Below are positions 58,140 to 64,000 of a DNA stretch of 64,000 bases, piece after piece. This DNA is from Pseudopithomyces maydicus (Eukaryota > Ascomycota > Dothideomycetes > Pleosporales > Didymosphaeriaceae), in NCBI GenBank assembly GCA_026873275.1, contig JANTUC010000005.1, positions 2,356,001 to 2,420,000 on the forward strand. Reading direction: 5' to 3'. A model generated the notes under the pieces. It ran no database searches, was not told where the DNA came from, and saw nothing but the letters and a program-made list of their open reading frames with translations. The position numbers were made by a program, and so were the translations under genes. Within the stretch, counting starts at the first letter, position 1, and each line of letters starts with the position of its first letter.

Positions 58140-59013
58140 TCAATCCACTCTTGAATCATCAATGTCTTCTAAAACTTGACATTGAACATTCCAGGGGAAG
58201 AAAAGCTGTCGTATGATATCTTGGAGGTGTTTTTCCAGATCGCCAGCATTTGATAGGTTGATCAATCCATCACCGATGTTGCGAGAATGTTGTATGCGCA
58301 TCGCCATGGTCTGCAATGAAACTTGCAGAGAAGTGATCTGTGGGCTATTATATATCGTCTTGAGAGGATCGTAGATACTGGAGACTTTTAGAAATTCCTT
58401 CAGATCCCGTGCCAGCCCCCTCTGTATGGGTGAAAACCAGATATCCTCATTGTACTCATCCACAATCTCGAAGGTAATGGTAGTCGTAGCCTGAGATTGT
58501 AAACGAAGAAGAGGAAGTATGTCGACGTAGTCGGCCAGCGTATGATCAGAAGCAGAGATTCGTATTTCTACCCGATCTACACATACGCCACCACGAGCAA
58601 CGCAAAAGGTGTCGTTCCACATTGGAAAATCATCATAGGACATCGATAAACGGCAGCCCACTTTCTTCTCTACTGTGGATGCTAGTATCAGTAATCGTCT
58701 TCGCTTGCAGGCGGGGTTGTGTTACGCGAAAGGTACTCCCGTCGGACTTGCCGACAAGTACGTGATAAGCTGGAGAGGTTGCCGTTCGTGCGATTATTGC
58801 ACCTATTAATACGCACTAGTCCATCTGGAGCTATGAAGGTAGCTGTGTACTCATAGACTTGATTTTGAAGCTCTGTATGCGCCGTCAGCTTCAGTTATCG
58901 TCTCGCCTCGTAAATGGATTTTGTCCAACCGCTTATGCGGGGTAGACGAGGACAGGGACGAGAAACAGACAACGCTACTAACCCGCTGGAAGCTTGAGGA
59001 AAGGAAAAGGCAT
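58140..59013 (-). CDS. 2EXR/F-box-like fungal protein D (236 aa, 31-nt first exon)
   Basis: Model complement(join(58140..58672, 58726..58872, 58983..59013)), 711 nt, in frame. Exon 1 is 31 nt and encodes M-P-F-P-F-L-K-L-P-A; splicing across 58873-58982 rebuilds P-A-E-L-Q-N-Q-V-Y-E-Y with the Glu codon split G|AG. Exon 2 contains S-L-S-R-T-C-R-Q-V-R-R-E-Y-L, and the second intron (58673-58725) follows at once in phase 1. The C-terminal part has D-I-L-P-L-L-R-L and I-T-F-E-I-V-D-E-Y, which align with proteins A and B. The first two exons are too short to stand out as ORFs. No frame errors. Function unknown. Confidence 0.75.
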
Positions 59014-60765
59014 ATCGCCGGCGCAATAGTAATAAGACTTGTAACTGTTCAATCGACGTGGGTGAGAAGAGTTGGGCATTACTTGAGGTGTGATGGGCAT
59101 GGCGTTTAGGTAGGCAAATCGCTTGGCCCTACGTCCGAAGGAAGATTTAGGTTTCGAAAGATGCTCTAATTTAATTGGCAGATATTCACAGTTAGATAAA
59201 ACTGGATGTATTTGTGTTGGCTGATAGTCGAACTTGGAGGTGACGTCACTCTGTTATGGGATTTGGGTAAAACGGAGCACATGTGGGTAGGTGGCATCTG
59301 GATCGTTTATGAATGAAGCTACCTTGAGAACCGGACACATGTGTTCCCGTTGCTAGGTCATCTGCAGTAGACTCGGGCCCTGCGCATGACTTCAGAGGAG
59401 AATCCTGTCCGGACGAGGCACAAAACAGGTGCTGCCAAGCCGCCAATGCAAAAGACCCGGGTCCTGCAACAAAACGACACGTGACTCACCCAATAAGGTT
59501 CCATCCCACGGGTGACAACTATTACTCAAGATGTACACTCTTATAGCCGTCTTATAAACCTATTTCTGTGTTACTCGATATAACACTACTCGTTTACATT
59601 AACTTCTTTATCGAAACACCCACCTCCGGATGCTAGTATGCTTAGCCGGAACTGTCACAGATTCGGAGTCCCAACATACCTGTGCTTCCGGAACACTCCG
59701 CCCTGGTGGATTCAATCTGATACATGATTTAAAAGCGCTCAAGGTTTCTTTGGCGCCTACACATATTTAAAGGGGAATATGTTTTTAGGTGGTCCCGCGC
59801 TGCGTTGATTTGGATGCAAATCTTCAGGGCGATTTCTAGAATGACTTTCTTTTCAAACTACCATGGTTGCTCGAGTAATGTATGAACACATTAAACTAGT
59901 CCAATTAGTCCTTGGTTGGCTAAGCAGCCAACCGTGCAAGGCACAATCAAAGAGATATGCAGATCTGTTGAACAAAATCAGAGATTGTAGAAAGCCCCCA
60001 AGCCGACGGGCTGGGAGTCAGTTGCTGGACGAAGAATGGACATATAATCTGATGAGAGTTTAAGAACATTTTTAGGGACACTGATTCCCGTTGGATGTGC
60101 TTGGGCAGAACGGATGAATAGTGGGGCCATGGATGTGGGGGCTTGTGCACCTAGGTCGGCCCCGCCCCCACCACGATTGAAGCATATCTGACAGGGTGCT
60201 TTCTTTCTTGAATGTCATTGCAGTGTAAATTCCATTGCTGTTACCTATTGGAACGTTCTTATCTCTTCTACCTCAATCCCACGTCGTGTTTACCCGTACT
60301 CCGTAACAAAGCCGGTGTCCCAGCTCATGGAGTTTGTTGTTCAATGGTACATCAAGAATCACAGTATTCCATTCGTCCGGGGTAGCGCAATAAGTTCCTG
60401 TAAAGGAAAACCGTTGATCATTTTGCGGATTTCATCAGCTACAAAAGGCAGCTGACCAATCAGAAACGAATTCGGTTAGATGTCATCCTTCCTAACGGTG
60501 TCTGGCCATTCGCCCGATTGTCCGTACAAAAAAACGCACTTGGGTCAGAAAAATCGGAAATGGATGAGCGGAGTCAGGCTAAGCTTAATCGCCTGTCAGA
60601 GACGTGTGGAAAAATTGAAATCAGACACTTGTAAATCCTGCGGCCGTATCTACTCATGCGAGATATGCTTAACACGGATTCTTCAATGTATGAGGTTTTC
60701 GCAGAGATTGACCGAATACCTAAAGTTCCCCACCAGGGGTAGGACTGGACAAATGTACAGAACGC
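59014..60765. other. Gene-poor spacer
   Basis: 1.75 kb without a supported gene. It includes the promoter of gene D. The plus-strand ORF 60480-60917 contains C-K-S-C and C-E-I-C but overlaps the ECM4-like gene by 150 bp and is not called. Confidence 0.4.
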
Positions 60766-61976
60766 TCACAAAGGAAGGATATCGGGCGTTGGCCCAACAG
60801 GTACAACCTTCAAGCCTTTCGCGGCAGCGTATCCTGGCTTGTACTGTGAATTTATTAGTGCCTTTTTCAAATCTTGTGTTGGGTGAATTACGGTTTCGAA
60901 ATGGGTGGTCTTCTTGAAAGCACCCCCGTTGGTCCTTTCACTCTCATCCCAGTATAATTTCCTCAACCATTCATGGATCCGCGGGTAGTCATGTCTAACC
61001 ATCTTCAAACTGCAGCCCATTACCGAGTAGTAAGCCACGTCGAATCGTATCATTGTAGTGTACAATCGAATATCAGCTTCAGTGATACTCTCACCGAACA
61101 AATAGGGTTGGTGGCCGGGTTGTGAGAGGTGCTCTTCTATGCGATCAAGAGATTCAAATATGGGAAACACGCTGGCCTCGTACGCTTCCTGCGTTGCAGC
61201 AAAGCCCGCCTTATAAACTCCGTTGTTGATTGTGTCGTAAACCCATTCGTTCATGTCGTTGATTTCTGCGCGTAGTTGGGGAGGGTATAGCCCTTTTTCG
61301 CCTTTGGCAGATTCTCGTAGATTCTCGGGTATAAATGCATCAAACTCGGTGTAGAACATGCGGATGATTTCGCTAGACTCGTTGCTGACAATTCTTTCTG
61401 TCAAATTATTAGTATACCACGTGATCTGCTGACGGCCCTACAGTGCGGGGCGCGGGGCTCGTGGAATGTAGCATTTCTGGTGTTGAAAGTACAAGCAAAA
61501 AGCCAGAGTTGACTTACCCGTCTTCTTATCCCAAAGTGTAGGAACCAGATATCTTCCGTCATAACCAGGTTCGCTCTTCTCATACAATTCCTTGAGATAC
61601 TTGAAACCGTACAGTGGGTCTCTCTCTTCTCCTTTGAAGCACCATAGCATTTTACCATCCTTCTTTTCGGCATCATTGAGAACAATAAGCTGGATCACAT
61701 CTTCTAGCCCCTTCAATGCTCTCGTGATGTACGTGCGATGAGCCCATGGGCACCCTTTGTGAATCCACAATGCATAACGACCAGGCTCGGCAGGAAATTC
61801 TGATGTCGGATCTGCCGAGATGTGGTTTCTGAATGCAGAGTCTTTCCGCCTGAAATGACCGTCTTTGTCTGCGAGTCCCTGGTACACGTCAGACTATGTG
61901 CAGAAGATAGCACAAACGAACGAAGAAACGCATGCATACAAGAGGATTATTGTTAACTCACATTTGAGGAAGACAT
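60766..61976 (-). CDS. ecm4: Glutathionyl-hydroquinone reductase / omega-like GST (ECM4 type, 340 aa)
   Basis: Model complement(join(60766..61397, 61518..61893, 61962..61976)), 1,023 nt, in frame. Exon 1 is 15 nt (M-S-S-S-N). The active-site motif H-K-G-C-P-W-A-H-R-T, with the redox Cys near residue 53, is diagnostic for S-glutathionyl-(chloro)hydroquinone reductases; the V-P-T-L-W-D glutathione-binding loop, E-S-S-E-I and the all-helical C-terminal domain (L-Y-P-P-Q-L-R, D-I-R-L-Y-T-T-M-I-R-F-D) follow. The enzyme reduces glutathionylated quinones or mixed disulphides with glutathione, probably in the cytosol or mitochondria, for detoxification and redox defence. The second intron has a TACTAAT branch-like site. 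No frame errors. Confidence 0.92.
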
Positions 61977-62404
61977 TTTTCTGAATTTGAAAGATATGAG
62001 GTATCTGATGGACTTGGAAATGTTGGAGGAGCGTAAGCGGGGGTTTATTAGCTAACATTATTCGGTGTTTTCGGCACTGGGTGCAACCGAGCGCTGGGCG
62101 ATTAGTGAGCATTAATTGGTCACCACGCGACATTTGTTACAAAGCATAAAACATCACCACAAGAAGCTCTTTCGAAACTCTTGACTTAGGAGCAGTTTAC
62201 CGGAAGGAATCAGAGACTGTGTGCCTGAGCAAACAGTCCATCGTCTGATACAAAACAGATATTAGAAACAGCGATTTCATAGAAATCAACATGTGAATTC
62301 AGCAGTGAGCAAGCGCATTGTAAACTTCAATGCTACAAAGGTATCGCAAGTAAACCTATTGAATAGTTGCGGTATTACGGCTTCAGGTAGCTCATCCGGT
62401 CCAA
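61977..62404. other. Spacer
   Basis: 428 bp between two minus-strand genes; it contains the ECM4-like promoter and nothing else recognised. Confidence 0.4.
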
Positions 62405-63049
62405 CTATTTCCCGTCCAGCGCACGTCTCGCACGGGACAGTTGTGCAAACGACTTCTCGCTGAACGACCGTATCAAGGCCTGTGGTCTCCCTTTCTTCTT
62501 TGACATATTAACGACTTTGCCTTCCTGACCTTTATCTTCGGCATCGAGGCATTCCAGGTCTGCTGCAGCCCCCACGTTTGCATCTTTCGCTTCTTTCTTC
62601 TTCTTTGTGTTTTTGGCACCTTTCTTACTACCAATTCGCTTGCGCTGTCTAGATGTGCCTTTAACTGAAAGTGAAGGATCAATATTCATCGGACCAACAG
62701 TCCGAGCCGCGTTAGCATCTCTCTGGAGAACGTTTCGTAATGGTGATTGGCACTCTATACTGTTTTCTGAGTTTCCACCCTCGTTGTATACAAATACTTT
62801 TGGTGTGGTAACATCGCCCTTTCTCGACTGTTTTGATGCAGCCTTTTGAGATTTGTGTAATTGTTTTGAAGTCGGTTGATTCTTCGTACTCGTGTTTTTG
62901 AGGCTTCCGAGCTTCCTTTTCTCATTTGTTTTCTTTTTTGACAGGGTCCTAGGCCTTTGACTGCGAAATGAACGGGGAAATGGATGGTATAGAGTGATCG
63001 TGTAATTGTTATTTAGATAGGCAGTTGTAAAAGTGACGTGTAATGCCAT
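62405..63049 (-). CDS. Lysine-rich basic hypothetical protein (214-249 aa)
   Basis: Open frame ending at 62405. I prefer ATG 63049 (M-A-L-H-V-T-F), but an in-frame ATG at 63154 would add 35 residues. The protein is rich in Lys, Ser and Thr with clusters K-K-K-T-N-E-K-R-K, K-K-G-A-K-N-T-K-K-K-K and K-K-K-G-R-P, the last like a half AT-hook, so it may be nuclear. C-terminus A-R-R-A-L-D-G-K. No family recognised, no introns, no frame errors. Confidence 0.45.
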   Translation of the reverse strand: MALHVTFTTAYLNNNYTITLYHPFPRSFRSQRPRTLSKKKTNEKRKLGSLKNTSTKNQPTSKQLHKSQKAASKQSRKGDVTTPKVFVYNEGGNSENSIECQSPLRNVLQRDANAARTVGPMNIDPSLSVKGTSRQRKRIGSKKGAKNTKKKKEAKDANVGAAADLECLDAEDKGQEGKVVNMSKKKGRPQALIRSFSEKSFAQLSRARRALDGK

Positions 63050-63154
63050 GATGACGCAGGCTGTTGACTGAGGGGAATTCAAGAAAAGGAAACAAAATCT
63101 AAAACCAGAAGTTTGTATAAGATAGGTAGGGAGAACTTCCGAAGTCCAGGACAC

Positions 63155-63842
63155 TTCAGGCTTTTATGCGGTGATGTGTGATGCTTCTAAAACAATTGAC
63201 TTCTTCTTTCCATGGGTAGTCACGTTGACTGGAATGTAGAATTCACCATAGCGTTGGCAGTTAAGTAAGAATTCTAAAAAATGCTTATTTGTTTACTCGA
63301 TAAATTCTCTGTCGGAGAACTTCTCTCGTAGATTTTCCTGTTGCTAAATAGGCGCTTCGCATCTAGCATACTCACGGAATCATTTCGTGTATATACATTG
63401 TAGATGCGGCCATAGTAGCTAACCATACGGGGCTATGTTCAATGCTCGAGCACCTGTAATCTAATCGATGAATTCAATCACATGGTACGTTGACATGGTT
63501 TTTAATTTACTGATTGAAGAACCTGTGATCAAAACATTGCCTCAACGGTAGCACGAGCTACTACGCGCCCGCTTAGGAACATTGAAAGGTGGTTTTACTA
63601 TCACCAGTAATAGATTGTGTAACCTCAGGTGATGGTTACCTGGCACTTGGAGTAAAAATCGCTCCTTCTATCACTTCTTGTCTCTCACTTCACCCTCACT
63701 TGTAAGCGCGCCACAGACTGTCGTCGCAAGCGAGATTTATAGCTCGCCACTCCTTGAACTACCTAACCTTCAATCGCCTCATCCTACCTAAACTTCAGTA
63801 GCTAACCTCGTCATCACTTCTGCGCACCAGGTACCGTCGACA
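63155..63842. promoter_or_regulatory. Divergent intergenic region
   Basis: Between the basic protein gene (minus) and the partial gene at 63843 (plus). The last ~150 bp is C/T-rich, as is common just upstream of fungal start codons. Confidence 0.4.
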
Positions 63843-64000
63843 ATGGCGAGCGAAGACTCGGAACGCCCGCTAACTCCTGTCTTTGGAAGCGAGATTCATA
63901 CCATCAGCTCGCGAGCCGACACTACTATCACTGTGCAAGATGTCAAGAACAGCATTGGACAACGTCATAGCGTGAAGTTCAGAGTCGAATCTGCATCTCT
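63843..64000 (+). CDS. Start of a gene cut by the window end
   Basis: ATG 63843 preceded by a C/T-rich leader and a purine-light context (GTCGACAATGG, close to a fungal start consensus). The open frame M-A-S-E-D-S-E-R-P-L-T-P-V-F-G continues to the last base (52 codons, no stop). No motif in this part; the product cannot be named. Confidence 0.5.
   Translation, partial: MASEDSERPLTPVFGSEIHTISSRADTTITVQDVKNSIGQRHSVKFRVESAS

Noticed and set aside
60480..60917. 145-codon plus-strand ORF with C-x-x-C pairs
   Set aside because: Overlaps the ECM4-like coding region in antisense; the cysteines do not form a known finger spacing.
1..64000. tRNA, rRNA, CRISPR or viral genes
   Set aside because: No cloverleaf with a GTTCGA-type loop, rRNA core, spacer array or viral domain was seen by eye; a tRNAscan run would be decisive for tRNAs.

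Overview
This window is nuclear DNA of a filamentous ascomycete (Pezizomycotina), probably a Dothideomycete. The evidence is short spliceosomal introns (mostly 43-180 bp, GT..AG), families such as TRI12-type and DHA-type MFS transporters, a DUF7707-like cell-surface protein and NmrA-like and nor-type SDR reductases, and repeats with C-to-T decay that looks like repeat-induced point mutation (RIP). No rRNA, tRNA, CRISPR array or bacterial feature was recognised. The species call is inference.

Layout. 1-6.8 kb: a cytochrome P450 (5' end outside the window), a DJ-1/PfpI protein, a small fungal '2EXR/F-box-like' protein and an ALDH3-type aldehyde dehydrogenase. 7.5-10 kb: a degenerate array of about 17 copies of one ~85-110 bp unit. 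10.5-30.3 kb: a second 2EXR-like gene, a cysteine-rich surface protein, a DHA1-like MFS pump, a membrane-anchored protein of unknown family, a DUF1769-like protein, GPI16 (GPI transamidase subunit) divergent from LUC7 (U1 snRNP), an aspartic protease and a coiled-coil membrane protein; low-complexity and RIP-decayed repeats lie between them. 31.0-33.3 kb: a 2,309 bp DNA transposon with near-perfect 41 bp inverted ends, a TA target duplication, a decayed transposase tail and an intact zinc-finger-like ORF. 33.7-45.8 kb: a cysteine-rich secreted protein, an AAA ATPase, an 807-residue membrane protein, a TRI12-like MFS transporter and a third 2EXR-like gene. 46.8-51.5 kb: a coiled-coil protein, an SDR ketoreductase and an NmrA-like reductase. 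51.5-64 kb: gene-poor DNA with a DHA2-type efflux pump, a fourth 2EXR-like gene, an ECM4-type glutathione transferase, a basic protein and the start of one more gene.

Four general points matter for use of this annotation. (1) Many genes are broken only by single missing bases in C or G runs, including the housekeeping genes GPI16 and LUC7. I read these as assembly errors, not pseudogenes, and give one span per gene. (2) In the GC-rich genes the coding strand changes from C-rich at the start of an exon to G-rich at its end, often exon by exon. This is the most unusual signal I found. (3) Four dispersed 2EXR-like genes share a phase-1 intron inside the glutamate codon of the P-x-E-(L/I)-(R/Q) motif; two of them begin with a 31-nt first exon. 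(4) I see no coherent metabolic gene cluster: the P450, ALDH, SDR, NmrA and MFS genes are scattered among housekeeping genes.
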